Positions 1-11,181 of a DNA stretch of 64,000 nt are shown piece after piece. The stretch comes from Stenocarpella maydis. Lineage: Eukaryota > Ascomycota > Sordariomycetes > Diaporthales > Diaporthaceae. The stretch's first letter is position 1. The number at the start of each line of letters is the position of its first letter. The DNA lies in the NCBI GenBank assembly GCA_002270565.1, contig NQMI01000011.1, positions 69,929 to 133,928 on the forward strand. The letters are read 5' to 3'. The notes beneath the pieces were generated by a model, which made no database searches, was not told where the DNA came from, and saw nothing but the letters and a program-made list of their open reading frames with translations. The position numbers were made by a program, and so were the translations under genes.

Positions 1-44
1 AAGCCGGCCTTTTGCATGCTTTCCCGTGTCCGCCTTTGATCCCA

Positions 45-2172
45 TTACCAAGCGCCGACCTCAAAGTTCTCCTCAGGGAAGTATGTCGTGACAACCGTCC
101 GGTCGGCAAACTTCCTGCCAGCCAGGGCCTTTAGGGCCTTTGTCGCCGATTCTGGCGTGTCATACTTGACATAAATCTTGCCAACACCGGCAGACTGGCG
201 GCTGCCGCCAACCGGGCGGGGAACCTTGATTTCTACAATCTGCCCGTACTTGGAGCATTCTTCGCGAACATCGTCACAGATCTCTGCATGGTCATCAGCA
301 GGTCTCCTGTACCTGTTAGGGTCGGTGGGCATGTTCACGTACCTTCGTAATCATCATTGTCCATCAGCTCCTCGGGCGTCACCATGTTGAGCAGCTGCAG
401 GATACGGGTAACCTCAGAGTCGGTGGACGTGGTGCCGGCAAGCATGGACATAGCGTTGACCCCCATCTCCACGCCTGCGACCTGTGTGATTCCTATACTG
501 GCCTTGCGAACCTTGAGGTGGTTCTCGCCCAGTTCCATGTTGTCGAGAGCCTTAATCGCGACTTCGGTGGCGGCTGGGTCGAGATACTCGCAGAAAGCAA
601 TGCCCTGTTGAGTAGTTGATCGGTCAGGATGTGATTTTCACGGAAGAAAAAAAAAATGCGGCAACATAGGGACATACCCGCGACTCCTCCGTGCTACGGT
701 CCTGGACCAGAACGAATGCCTTAAGCTCACCGAAGCTGCTGAGCAGCTCCAGGACCTGCTCGGTCGTCAGGTACGGCGGGATGTTGGTCACGCTGATCTT
801 GTTCGGCGTGTCGATGACAATGTTGGAAACACGGCCAGGCTCGTAGTTGGGATCATCCACCACGGCCGGGACGATATAGTCCTTGGGCCGTCGGATCTGC
901 AGGCCTGAGGGCTTTCCGTTTTCTGCTCCGTTGGCATCGTCGGCCTCCATCGACTGCCCATCCAAGGCCAGGGCAACAGTGGCGTCGTCGGGGGTCTTGA
1001 ACTCGACTAAGGCAAATGAGTGGTCGCCGGATATCTGGACGAGAGCGCAGGGGTCGGTGGACTCTACGACGTTCAGCCCGTTGAGCTGCAAGTTGAAGTA
1101 GCTCGAGATGGATTCCTCGGTTGCCGAGGGAGGCAGGTTCGAGACGACGAGGCGCTTGGCCTGCCGCGAGTTGGTGGGCTTGAGGGTCGCACTGCTGACC
1201 GAGTTGCCGGGCTGGTTCATGAACGCCTGGAGCTTGGTCGGGTCCATCTGCTGCTGTCTGGGTGCCCCAGGCAGCGGGAACATGCCGGAGAGCTTGGCCT
1301 GCTCTGCCGTGACATTCTCGTATCCCGGGGGCTTTATGTCCCACTGCACCAGCCGCCGCTTGCGCTCCAGGACGGGGGTGATGTCGGTAAGGTCCGGAGT
1401 GGGCTCTCTCTTCTTAGGTGGTGGCGAGTCGCTACGGCGTCGCTGGGCGCTGAATTCGTCCTGGTCACGGTCCCTCTCCCTCTCTCTGTCCCCCCGGTCG
1501 CGCCCACCGCCATAGCCACGCCCACCACCTCCGCCACGGCGCCGGTCGTCAAAGAGGTCACGGTCGCGACGGGGGGGTCTGTCATCGTCCCTACGGCCGC
1601 CGCCGCCGCCGCCGGGTGCGTCACGTCTTGGTGGTCTCTCGCGGTCCCAGTCCCGGTCTCCACGGCGGTCTCGCCCGGTATACCTATCCTCGCGTTCCCG
1701 ATCGCGGTGGTTCCTGCTGGACGAGTAGCTGTCTACCTCGCCACCGACGTCGCGCCGGCGCGAGCTGTCGTAGGGGGATCGAGAGCGGCGTCGGCGATCG
1801 CGGTCATGGCCCCGGTCTCGTCGATCGTCACGGTCACGGCGGGAGGACTGCATAAAGATATTGTTAGCAACCAGACAGAAAGGGAGACCAGTATTAGAGC
1901 TGTTAGAGCTCGCGGTGGGGTTCGAGGTGCTCAATGCAGGGTGTCTGAGCTCGAACCAGGCGTCGCTGATCTGACGACAATACAGAGCGATACGGTCGAA
2001 GGTGACGCAGTGCTGAGAGCAAGAGCGTTGGGCCGAAAATACTTACACCGTAGTCCCTCGAGGAGCCATGACGGCCTCCATCTTTTCGGTCCATAGTTAG
2101 CAAGAGCGTGGCAGGCGATCAAGGCGCGAGGGTGCGGAACCTACCTCGGGATGAGTATGTGTCGCCGCTCAT
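45..2172 (-). CDS. U2 snRNP auxiliary factor large subunit (U2AF65-like splicing factor)
   Basis: This nuclear RNA-binding protein recognises the polypyrimidine tract and recruits U2 snRNP to the branch point. Five exons join in frame (2172-2145, 2081-2047, 1847-678, 604-343, 283-45) and give 577 residues. Two of the first introns carry a perfect TGCTAAC branch site. The N-terminal third is an RS/RD-rich arginine domain. A linker with WDIKPPGYENVT follows, then RRM1 (from about AKRLVVSNLPP), RRM2 (KISVTNIPPYL) and a C-terminal UHM-type RRM3 containing EECSKYGQI. This order and length match fungal U2AF large subunits. The start at 2172 was chosen because it gives a short first exon (MSGDTYSSR) that splices in phase. 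It is divergent from the OGG1 gene. This is a core gene, not part of the accessory cluster. Confidence 0.93.
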
Positions 2173-2759
2173 GATTGACCTGACAGAGAAGCTCACCCTC
2201 AAGATGCGATAGAAAACGCGGCTGCCGTGGTGTAAACTGGTTCCACGGTCAATGGGCGGGTGGCTGATGGCAGCAGAGGGTTTGTGGGTGGTGGTTGATG
2301 TCGCAAAGGCGAGACGAGGCGAGGCGGAGACGACGTGCAGAGCAACAGCAGAAGCAGAGCAACACCTCGAAAATCCAGGGCAAGGCTGGCCAGCTGTCGG
2401 AGGGAGGTACCAGTGCGTGCTAGGCCAAACTGGGACTAGTGTCCGAGGCAGCCCCTGCAAACAAGCAGACCTTTGTACCTCTGTGTTTTGTATGGAGCAC
2501 CTCTGTACCTCTCTACCTCTTGGACCCCTTGGACCTGTGCAGCTCTGGCTGGCAACCCCCCTGTAATACTCGACCCTGGACTCGGCCGAATTCCTAACAG
2601 AGCCTCTACGGAGTAAAGTATGTACGACCACAGGCAATCGGTTGGTGGCAAAGATCCAACCCAGAAGCCCACCAAAACCCCCTTTTCCTCAACCCGGTCA
2701 TCCTACACCTCAATACAGATCAACCTCAAACTGGCTTTCTATCGCCATTAAACCCATCC
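2173..2759. promoter_or_regulatory. Divergent promoter region between the splicing factor and glycosylase genes
   Basis: These 587 bases separate two genes that start in opposite directions, so both promoters must lie here. Pyrimidine-rich stretches precede the OGG1 start. I see no convincing gene inside it. Confidence 0.5.
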
Positions 2760-4094
2760 ATGGGTGGCCTCAAGACGCCCGAGTGGCGCAAACTGCCGTT
2801 GAGCCTGACTGAGCTCTGCATCGACACCACCTTGCGATGTGGACAGTCCTTCAGATGGCGCAAGCTCAACGACGAGTGGTGTGTTTATAGATCTCCTCTG
2901 CCTGATCCTGATTTCTCTTGCCTTGCTTGGGTTGCATCAACTGACACCATATGAAGGCACTGCACCCACCACGGCAGGATCGTGTCCCTGAAGCAGGATG
3001 CAAATTATCTGCACTACCGCTCAATATGGCCAAAGGCTGCTGCTGCTACTGCTGCTGCTGCACCCTTGACACCCACTCCGTCCACGGGCAACAGCACGCC
3101 AGAGGAGCCCCCAGCAGATGACACAGAAGCCCTGCTGAAGAACTATTTCAACCTGCATCATGACCTCGCTGAGCTGTACAAGCAGTGGGCAGACGCGGAC
3201 CCCAACTTCCGCAAGCGCGCTCCCAAGTTCACAGGTATCCGCATGTTGAACCAGGATGCATGGGAGGCCCTCGTGGGATTTATATGCAGCAGCAACAACA
3301 ACATCTCGAGGATATCACAGATGGTCCACAAGCTATGCCTCCACTACGGGCCTTACATCGGGACTATCGGCGACGAGGTCTTCCACGACTTCCCCACCCC
3401 GGCCGCGCTAACAGCACCCGGTGTGGAGGCCCGCCTCCGCGAGCTTGGGTTCGGTTACAGGGCGCGGTACATAGCCCAGACGGCACACAACATCTCCCAC
3501 GAGAGACCGCAAGGCTGGCTGCTGAGCCTGAGAAACCCGGCCAGCATCTCCTGGGGCGCAGCTCCACAGAAGACTGCCGCGGGCGAGGCGCCGACGTACA
3601 AGAGGGCCCACGAGCAGCTCCTCGAGCTCACCGGCGTCGGCCCCAAGGTCGCCGACTGCGTCTGCCTCATGGGCCTGGGCTGGGGCGAGGCCGTACCTGT
3701 CGACACCCACGTCTGGCAGATTGCGATGCGCGACTACAAGTTCGGCGGCAAGAGCAAGAACAAGACCCTCACAAAGGCCCTGTACGACGCCGTGGGCGAC
3801 CACTTTAGGGAGCTATGGGGCGACCAGGCCGGCTGGGCCCACTCGGTTCTGTTCACGGCCGACCTGAGGACCTTCTCCGATCGGCTGGTTGAGAAGGGCC
3901 GGGAAGAGGAGGGTGCCTCCGAGGTGGCGGTTAAGGTAGAGACCAAGGATGACGTCGCCTTTGTCACGCCCATCACTACGCCGTCGAGGAAGCGGAAGAG
4001 TGTCGTTGTGGCTGAGACAGTAAAGGTAGAATCGGATGAGAAGCCCACGGTAGAAACGAACGGGGTAAGGCGTAGCAAAAGGCGGAGAGCTTAA
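2760..4094 (+). CDS. OGG1: 8-oxoguanine DNA glycosylase/AP lyase
   Basis: This base-excision repair enzyme removes 8-oxoG opposite C and nicks the abasic site. Two exons (2760-2878 and 2957-4094) give 418 residues, longer than human OGG1 mainly because of the C-terminus. The N-terminal part has LRCGQSFRW, as in the family. The helix-hairpin-helix reads LTGVGPKVADC with the catalytic lysine at about K270. VDTHVWQIA follows, with the catalytic aspartate at about D289. The spacing of 19 equals that of human K249/D268. The C-terminal tail is basic (KRKS and RRSKRRRA) and looks like a nuclear localisation signal. An Ala-rich insert (PKAAAATAAAA) follows the first domain. Complete and apparently intact. 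Confidence 0.95.
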
Positions 4095-4580
4095 TGACAA
4101 CATCTTTCAACAGATGGATATGTTGTTTAAGCTTGTAAAGTGTAACGATAGTCCAACTGCACCCTCAACCGATACAAGTCACCCAGATGCGGCGTTTCGA
4201 GCAACAGCAGCAAAACCTCAGCCAGCACGGGGACCTCCTCATGGACCTCCTCCTCCTCCTCCTCCTCCACACAAGGTGTAAAGAGTACACTGAGGCGGCT
4301 CGGGGACCCCATCTCCGCGAGAGAGCCGACAGCTCTCTCGGCACCACATCGAATTTGGCCACCTCAGCACTCACCCGCCGTCGTTGTCGTCGTGCCGCAA
4401 AGCGTCGCCCAGGTGGATGGTCAGGGTGCGCAGGCGCGGGAATCGCGGGAGGATGTGCCTGAGGCTGGCACAGTCTCAATCAGAGTCTCCCTCAGCTCTA
4501 GGACCTCACGCCTCAGGATGCCGAAGAAAATCAGGTACAGAAAGGCTACGGTCATAGACGCCATCTTCGTCACCGACCAA
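4095..4580. other. Intergenic, convergent 3' ends
   Basis: This stretch lies between the 3' ends of OGG1 and the hydrolase gene. It contains a CTC/CCT trinucleotide run at about 4240-4268. The overlapping open frames are compositional and I see no gene. Confidence 0.5.
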
Positions 4581-5699
4581 TCAGCCCGATTTATTGTCAT
4601 TTCTGACGGAAAAGCGATACTGATCTCCGCGATCCAGATACACAACCTTATCCTGCAGCCCAGCCCGCTGAACCTCCTTTTTGAAGTCATCCAACGGCGA
4701 TAAAAACGCATCGTAGTCATCATAGTGGATTGGAATAGTCACATCTGGGTCCACGGCCCTCATCAGCTCGAGGCCCTGCTTCGCATCCATCGTCAACATG
4801 ACCAGCGGTGCCTTGGGGCCAGGGATCGTGGTGCCTCCCAAATGCACTAGCATCAGGTCGATCTTCTGGCCCTGTAGCCACTTCCCAATATCCTTGGCGA
4901 GGTCGTCGATGTACAGCGTATCTCCGGAAATGTATATCCTGAACTCAGTGTCCACGTCTCCCGGCTGGGCCTCCCCGTCCCCGGAGAAACCCAGCTCCAG
5001 CAGCCAGCCGTTCGTCGGCGGCACGGCGCCCAAGAAATCGTTCGCGACCGACAGCGGCCCGGGAGGGACATGTTTCCCCGGCATTCCCGTGACCTTGAAC
5101 ACGGGCCTCCTCCCCCGTGAGCCCGGCCCGGCAACCTCCAACACGGCACTCTCGAAGTGGTCGAGGGCCGTCACCGCCTGGAAGGGCCCGCCCTCGACCG
5201 CGGCGCCCGTCAGGCACCCCCGCGCGTGCGGCGTCGTGATGATCGGCACGTCGCGCCCCAGCGACCGCCCGACCCCCGTGTCGAAGTGGTCCTCGTAGAG
5301 GTGCGACAGCAGGACGCAGTCCAGCCCGGGGAGCTGCCCCAGGTCCACGTACGGGCTTGTCCGCCGCCGCGCCGTCAGCCCCGGGCCGAGGTGCACGTGG
5401 CCGCCCGCGTGCAGGAAGTTGGGGTCCGTCAGGATGTGCGCGCCGCGCCACTCTATCACTGTCGTCGCCGTGCCGATAAAGTAGGCGCTGCCGTCCTCGC
5501 TGCCCGTCACGCGGCGCCCGGGGTGCCCGCGGGTCTCATTGACGGGTAGCTTTGGGGGCTTTTCTGTTTCGGCCTGGGTTGGGGTGCGGCGGAGGAGGGC
5601 CCTCCTATTCGAAGGGTCGATGGGGATATGTGGAAGTGGTTTGCGGTCAACGTCCATCTTGCTTCTCAACGACAAGGGTCTGTGTTCTATCCGGCTCAT
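4581..5699 (-). CDS. Metallo-beta-lactamase-fold hydrolase (NAPE-PLD/UlaG-like superfamily)
   Basis: A single-exon protein of 372 residues. Seen features: GTATTVIEWRGAHILTDPNF near residue 76, typical of the first strands of this fold; the metal site HLYEDH at 133-138; a later SGDTLYIDD; DLMLVHLG; and a C-terminal IPIHYDDYDAF that supplies a last histidine. These make it a Zn-dependent hydrolase of the superfamily that includes N-acyl-phosphatidylethanolamine phospholipase D and lactonases, probably cytosolic because no signal peptide is seen. The usual HxHxDH motif has Tyr at the second His position (Y135), which would change one metal ligand. The substrate cannot be told. A second ATG at residue 15 could also be the start. 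Confidence 0.8.
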   Translation of the reverse strand: MSRIEHRPLSLRSKMDVDRKPLPHIPIDPSNRRALLRRTPTQAETEKPPKLPVNETRGHPGRRVTGSEDGSAYFIGTATTVIEWRGAHILTDPNFLHAGGHVHLGPGLTARRRTSPYVDLGQLPGLDCVLLSHLYEDHFDTGVGRSLGRDVPIITTPHARGCLTGAAVEGGPFQAVTALDHFESAVLEVAGPGSRGRRPVFKVTGMPGKHVPPGPLSVANDFLGAVPPTNGWLLELGFSGDGEAQPGDVDTEFRIYISGDTLYIDDLAKDIGKWLQGQKIDLMLVHLGGTTIPGPKAPLVMLTMDAKQGLELMRAVDPDVTIPIHYDDYDAFLSPLDDFKKEVQRAGLQDKVVYLDRGDQYRFSVRNDNKSG

Positions 5700-6212
5700 T
5701 CAAACGGCCTTTTTTTGGAGTCGATTGGTTGTATGCCACAAGACCAGAAGAAATCGCTACCATTTTAAGGGGCCTAAGACTAGTTTATAAGGAGGGTAGG
5801 AAACCGAATGAGAACGGAACCAGTCGGTTCTAGTGGAAGAGGTTTCGCATGCTGACAGTCTCACGTACCCCTATGGTGATGATCCCAGCATTCGGTCATG
5901 GTGGACTCGGTCGGCATCATCCAGGGATCACCGTTTCGTCATATGAATTACCTAGGTATCTAGTTAACTACGCGCCCAAGTCAACAGCTAATTGAAAATA
6001 GGCACATGATTTACTGTGTGCCGTTCCACTATAGAATTTTAAAAGGTTGAAGCAGTCGTAACTTCGCAAGTGTCCATTTCTGCCCCTATCTGGATGTCTT
6101 GCCTTGTATACCTCTGGTGAGCTTCCTGGACACTGTAATTCTATACAATGCAAATCCCTCTACAGTAGCGGCACTTTGCAGGCCGAGAATACTGTCAACA
6201 ATAAGTCGTCCT
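5700..6212. other. Intergenic, no gene seen
   Basis: This is the upstream region of the hydrolase gene and the 3' flank of the GH49 gene. Only short frames occur and nothing is recognised. Confidence 0.4.
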
Positions 6213-8111
6213 TCACTCGATCTTCACACCCTTGTCCGATAACAAGCTTGCGGCAATGTTGAGTCCCCCCAACTCGGATGGCCCAGTATTTCCCAGACGC
6301 GGAAGAATGGGCTGCCCGCCGACGGTAAAGTTGCGCACGGTGAAGCCCGTGACAGGAACCACAGTGCCGTTCCTATCTCGCCACTGCGGGAACTCGCTCC
6401 TGTAGATACCGTTGCTCCTCACGCTGAACGCGTCCAGGCTCACATTCTCGATGGTGATGTTGTGGTAGCGCGCGAGCGGGACTATGCGCATCAGGCTGCC
6501 GCCGATGCCCTCGGCCCTGATGTTGCCCAGGAAGACGTCGCGCACCGTGTTGGTGAGGTCCGCCGTGGTGGTGTCGTCCTCGGGGCGCCCGTAGGCCTGG
6601 TTCGCGCCGACGACGGCCGGGTGGCTCGCGTTGCTCGAGTACCGCGAGTGGATCACGTCCACGCCGTCGACGGTGACGTTGCGCAGGTCGCGGCTGCGCC
6701 AGCCGAACTGGACCACGGGGGCCGTCCTGCCCTTCCAGACGACCACGTGCCGCACGACGACGTCCGAGCCGTACGTCTTGATGGTGTCGTCGCCCGAGTG
6801 GTAGAAGGTGTCGTGCACGCTCGACCCCGCGTACAGCGTCGTGCCGTCCGTCTGGCCGAAGAAGGCGCCCACTTGCTTGTAGTCGGACTGGTCGATCGAG
6901 ATGGTCCTCAGGTCGCCCTTGAAGTCGACGCTGTTGAAGGGCGGCGCGCTGGTCGTCACGCCCGTGAGGACGAACCTCTGCTTCCTCCCTGGGTGGCTGT
7001 GCCCGCCCCACATGCGGAGGCTGTCCTCGTCGGATTTTATGTTCTGGTAGTCCTCGGCCGTGTTGGCCTGGTACACGTACTGCTCCCCGGAGAGGACGCC
7101 GTGGCCTGTTGCCCTGATGGTGCTGGCATTTGTGGTGAACTCGATGGCTCCCTTTACGAATGCGCCGGGGGCCAGGTAGACCCATTCCACGGACTCTGAA
7201 AGGACTGCGTGGTTTGTTGCTGTCATCCAGTACGTTCCGGGGGCGAAATAAACCTTCTTCTTCTCGATGCCGCCCAGGTACGGCACCCGGCCGGGCGGCA
7301 CAACGTATGTGTCTGATGAGGCTTTTCCTGGAATAAGATCTGCCGATGGCATGGCACTTGCAAAGATGAGGAGAGCATCGTGAGGCTCAACAGACATGAC
7401 CGGCATGTCTTCGGTAAAGTATGGGACGTAATTTGATCCGTCAGGATGCGAGTCCTGGACAAAGTCACACACTGGTGTCTCGCAGCTGTCATGGTAGCTG
7501 TACAGGTTATCCCGGAATTCGACAGAGAATCGGTAGCCTTGACTTCGATATGGCACCAAAACATACACATTACCCTCAGGATCATCCCTTATCTTAAAGT
7601 CTAGTGTCGAGGGTCTGATGAATACGTCACTCGCTTTGCTCGACTGGTTGTTCCGCCGAGAGATCTTGACCCACGCGTTTGAGCTGTAGAGGAACTGAGT
7701 CCAGGCCATGGTGATCCAGATATCAGCTTCGATCGTGACGCCGTCGTCCGCGTCGGTGGCCGAGCCCGGGTCGCCAGGTATGACTATGTTTCCTTGTCCA
7801 TTGCGCGGTATGGACTCGTAAACGAAGGAATCATAGCTGGTGCCGTCAGCCAGGGTCGTCCTGACTTCAGAGGATCATACATACTATTTTCCAGTCGATG
7901 CTGTGCTCGGCTTGACCCAGGCCGAGTAGACGTGGGACTGCCGGACATTCTGCTCCTGGACCGGGCTCTGGTAGTTGATCTCGCCGTTGTCGTGCCACCA
8001 AGTTCGCAATCTGTGGTCTGAGCTGGTGGTGACATTTGAGGCGGTGGAGTTGGTAATGGCCGCTACTGACGAAGCCAAGAAGCTGGCAATGGAGCACCAG
8101 AAATGCTTCAT
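6213..8111 (-). CDS. Secreted glycoside hydrolase family 49 (dextranase/isopullulanase type)
   Basis: Two exons (8111-7885 and 7836-6213, intron of 48 nt) give 616 residues. The N-terminus MKHFWCSIASFLASSVAAI is a signal peptide, so the enzyme is secreted. The body is a right-handed beta-helix family: an N-terminal beta-sandwich with VYSAWVKPS, then YDSFVYESIPRNG, then the helix with QTDGTTLY and HSGDDTIKTYGSDV. These aspartate-bearing motifs match the GH49 catalytic centre. Family members cleave alpha-1,6-glucan (dextran) or pullulan by inversion. The length fits fungal dextranases. The short intron was chosen because it restores GKYYDSF in frame. Dextranase and isopullulanase cannot be separated from sequence alone. 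Confidence 0.88.
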
Positions 8112-9152
8112 CTTTACTCAACGGCTTGAACTCTCGAGGGGATACCCATCACTCGCATCACAAGGCGGGGATCCTTTATTGATATTTTGTCTGGACCATT
8201 GTTATCTCACAACAGATCTAGTGGCGGTTGCAATGTAACGCTGCGGACTGGTATTAGTGCGAGTATTATTGCACGTCAAGGCACAAAGGCTAACTAGCAA
8301 GCTGCGCCCATCGTAGAGCCCATGCTGCATTCGGCCCGAGCCAACCCAAATATCCTTCTAGACGAAGATTTGTCATGTTGGGACGGTCCCAATGAAGTCA
8401 TCACAGCCCAAGTTCGGCTTGTGGAACGTTCAGCAGGAATGCTAAGGCTACCTCTGTTTTCCGCACTGAGTCCTTTAAGTTAGCTTTATGCGCAAAAATG
8501 GGGCCATTCGACATTGTCCCTCAAATAGACCCAACTCGGCTTGGATTCCCCCCTCCCCCCCTTCTTCGCTATCAGCGCTTCAGAATTTTATTTTATTAGC
8601 TTCTCGTATAATTCTTTTCACTCACTCCGCAAAAATGACAAGACGTTTTCGGTCCGCGATTCCTAGCAGGGCAATAGACTGGAAGTGCTTCTGAGGGCAT
8701 AGACTGATAACTTAGATGAACAGTGGATTAATATAAGCGATTAAACCTTGTGCAACTTTCAGAACATGCTATGGACGCCAAAGTAGATGGAGGACATGCG
8801 AGCGCTCGACTTTTCTCGGATGAACAGAGCATAGCAAGCGAATCAACTTCATATACTCATTGGGTCGGGCCACGTCCCTTCGGTTATCCTATGCCATGTT
8901 ACTATGAAGGCGTGCATGGTGCTGCAAGAGGTTGTACAAGCTAGCGCTTTGGTACAAGCTAGCGCTTTGGTACAAGCTAGCGCTTTGCATTCCAAGTGCA
9001 CCTGAGAGTGGCTTGTGCAACCCAATTGCCAAGGCCTCGGGTGCTTGATTTGTACTTTGATTTGCCAGCCCCAATGAGACATCATTAGTTAGACCAACTA
9101 GTTTCTACAGCACTGCGCAATAATCCTAGCTGGTCTAGACGTATGTGTACGG
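8112..9152. other. Intergenic, upstream of the GH49 gene
   Basis: No gene is recognised. The only notable structure is the 18-bp tandem repeat at 8934-8987, listed separately. Confidence 0.4.
8934..8987. repeat. Three exact tandem copies of an 18-bp unit
   Basis: The unit GTACAAGCTAGCGCTTTG is repeated three times without mismatch (8934-8951, 8952-8969, 8970-8987). It lies about 0.8 kb upstream of the GH49 start and contains AGCTAGCGCT, a near-palindrome. Confidence 0.95.
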
Positions 9153-9386
9153 TCAGATGGTAATGTCAGCCACAGTCCAAGTCTCGTCAACGCCTGCTGT
9201 GACCACGTTGCCCGTAGCACCGTTGAGCCCCAGAGTCTTGGAGTAGCTTGGATCTGTGGTGTAATATTGTAGTATTATAGTAGTGATGCTCTGTGACTGT
9301 TCTGCCTTTTGACTCGTCCCGCTCCACCACTGTTTTACCTGTAATGACCCTGAACTGCACCGTGGCTACTGGCCGCGAGTGGTTAG
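9153..9386 (-). pseudogene. C-terminal fragment of an unidentified gene
   Basis: On the minus strand a clean exon-intron-exon structure remains. An upstream piece ends ...TVQFRVIT, followed by an 85-nt GT-AG intron (9338-9254), then DPSYSKTLGLNGATGNVV and ETWTVADITI before a stop at 9153. The join is in phase and the sequence is protein-like, so this is the end of a real gene. The 5' part is missing: beyond 9386 the DNA becomes an AT-rich block. I do not recognise the family. Confidence 0.5.
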
Positions 9387-9660
9387 TATATACCTAATAT
9401 CATGACTTGAGAACATTTCCCTACTTATCTATAGGGGAGGGGTATTCTCTTATTAAAATTTTTACCACATATATATCTTATACAATATCATGTTAGATCT
9501 AAAATAGAGTAAAATGGTGTAATATTTACTAACTATAGCTATCAAATACTTTTTATAAGCTTTATACTATTCTAGGTATTACCTATTGTAATTATAACAC
9601 TTTAGTGCTTACAATCTTAAATACCTGCCTTCTCCGTGGTAGGCACATTTAGATATTCTG
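9387..9660. repeat. AT-rich block, RIP-like
   Basis: This is strongly AT-rich sequence with TA-rich words and no coding potential, unlike the GC-rich flanks. It is consistent with a short transposon relic mutated by RIP. It truncates the gene fragment at 9153-9386. Confidence 0.5.
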
Positions 9661-10195
9661 TTCTGCAGTGTTGGTCTCTTGGCCGTCCCCAGGCCAAGCA
9701 ATGAGGGTCATGGTCCCAAGCCAGTGGGCCGAATTGACACCAAGAGCAATACCAATTCTTCAGCTGCACATATTCGCGTTCCTCGTGTAATTAGGTCTCT
9801 GGTTCTTGGCCCATGCTTTGCTCTTTATCTTTGCTCTTGGCTGGCGCAGTACCCTCAGGCCAAAGGCTTTTGGAATCGTCTCGATGTGCTTCCACCTCTT
9901 CAATCCTTTCGCGTCGGGATCTCTCACTTACATCGTAATGGTCGTCAAGCTGGCAGAAGTTCGCCTCCAGACATCGAATATGAGGCAACATTATCGTCTA
10001 TTCGCAGCATATCTGATTATTCTAAGAGTTCTATATGGTGGGTATGTCTATCATCTGAATAGGGCCATCGTTTTCAACGGAGAAAGAATATAGGAAGATT
10101 GGCGGGGGTGGGTGGGGGTGCGGTGGGGCGGCATGATAGATGTCCATTCCGGGGCAATGAATGGTTCCCCCTGGGTCAAGTGTTGTGTTAGTCTT
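9661..10195. other. Intergenic, no gene supported
   Basis: Open frames of 95 and 127 codons exist on the plus strand, but I see no homology, intron signals or codon bias to support them. Confidence 0.35.
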
Positions 10196-11181
10196 TTAAA
10201 CTTTCTCATCATTCACCACGGCCTTTCCTTTCCAGCCCAGCCACGCCAAAGCAATGATCAGTTTGATAGCGGCTCCAATCCATAATGCTGAGGGCATACC
10301 AGCCCTCGACTTCTGCAGCCAAGCTCCAATAATTGCACCTGAAATCATGAGAAGCACGGCTACAACACGCCTGTCGCGCTTCACATTCTTGCCAGTGGGT
10401 GCGATGATCATCGGATCGGAGAACAAGTCGCAATACAGCGAGGTCAAGACGTTAGTGGGAACCTCGTTGAACCCCAAGACTCGACTCATCACGATCTGCC
10501 CTCCAAACTGAAACGCCAACAGCGCGATTGGGAGCATGGTTATGCTGTCAGTCTCGTACTTTTCGAGCATCTCGTGCGCTGCTGCGGATCCGAGAGAACT
10601 CATGCCGAACGCAGGGACGACGCCGCCCTGGGACACCGCCGCGGCAATAAAGATCAAGGCGGACTGGATGAAGAATGAGCCCGCCAGCGTTGACTTCGCC
10701 TTGGGCCTGACCCGGCGCGACTGGCCGAAGAAGAAGCAGCCCGCCCAGAAGGCAACGATGGATACGAGGGCCCTAAGCCACAGGGTCTCGGCGCCGTAGG
10801 GGAGGTTTGCGGTGCCGAGGGCGAGGAAGATTGTGTTGCCTGGATGGCATGTCAGCGGAGCACGTCCCGGTGTCACACACACACTCGCCAGGGGGCCCGG
10901 GGGGAGGTTGGGTACTTGCCCGTCTGCATGCTCACAAAGACGCTGCTGGCGTTGAAGGCCACACTGTCGCATATCCCGGACACGAAGCAGGTCGCGAGCA
11001 CGGGGAGGTCCGAGTGTGACGGGTCGATGTCCTCGCGAAGCCGGGCCACGAGGCCGGGCCTCGGAGCGGCGGCCGGTTCAACTTGTTGGGGCATCGTGGA
11101 GGCGTCGGACGAGACTCGCTCGCTGAGCATGCCCGGCGTCCCGAGCTGCGACTGCTTCTGTTGTTGCTGTGCGGCCGCCAT
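10196..11181 (-). CDS. DUF1275 (YoaK-like) multi-pass membrane protein
   Basis: Two exons (11181-10920 and 10839-10196) give 301 residues. The N-terminus is Gln-rich (MAAAQQQQKQ) and followed by LPVLATCFVSGICDSVAFN and SVFVSMQTGNTIFLALG, the hallmark start of DUF1275. Four to six further hydrophobic helices follow, and the C-terminus is short and charged (NDEKV). It is probably an integral membrane protein; the family has no established function. The intron begins GCAAGT, not GT: only the GC-AG junction restores QTGNTIF in frame. The ATG at 11181 has a good context (ACCATGG), and the longer frame upstream has no ATG. Confidence 0.85.

Noticed and set aside
1020..2096. Long plus-strand frame of 358 codons
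   Set aside because: It lies opposite the RS-rich region of the U2AF gene and is open only because of that composition.
9791..10093. Frames on both strands in the spacer before the DUF1275 gene
   Set aside because: One resembles a hydrophilic tail, but no upstream exon or homologous domain could be joined to it.
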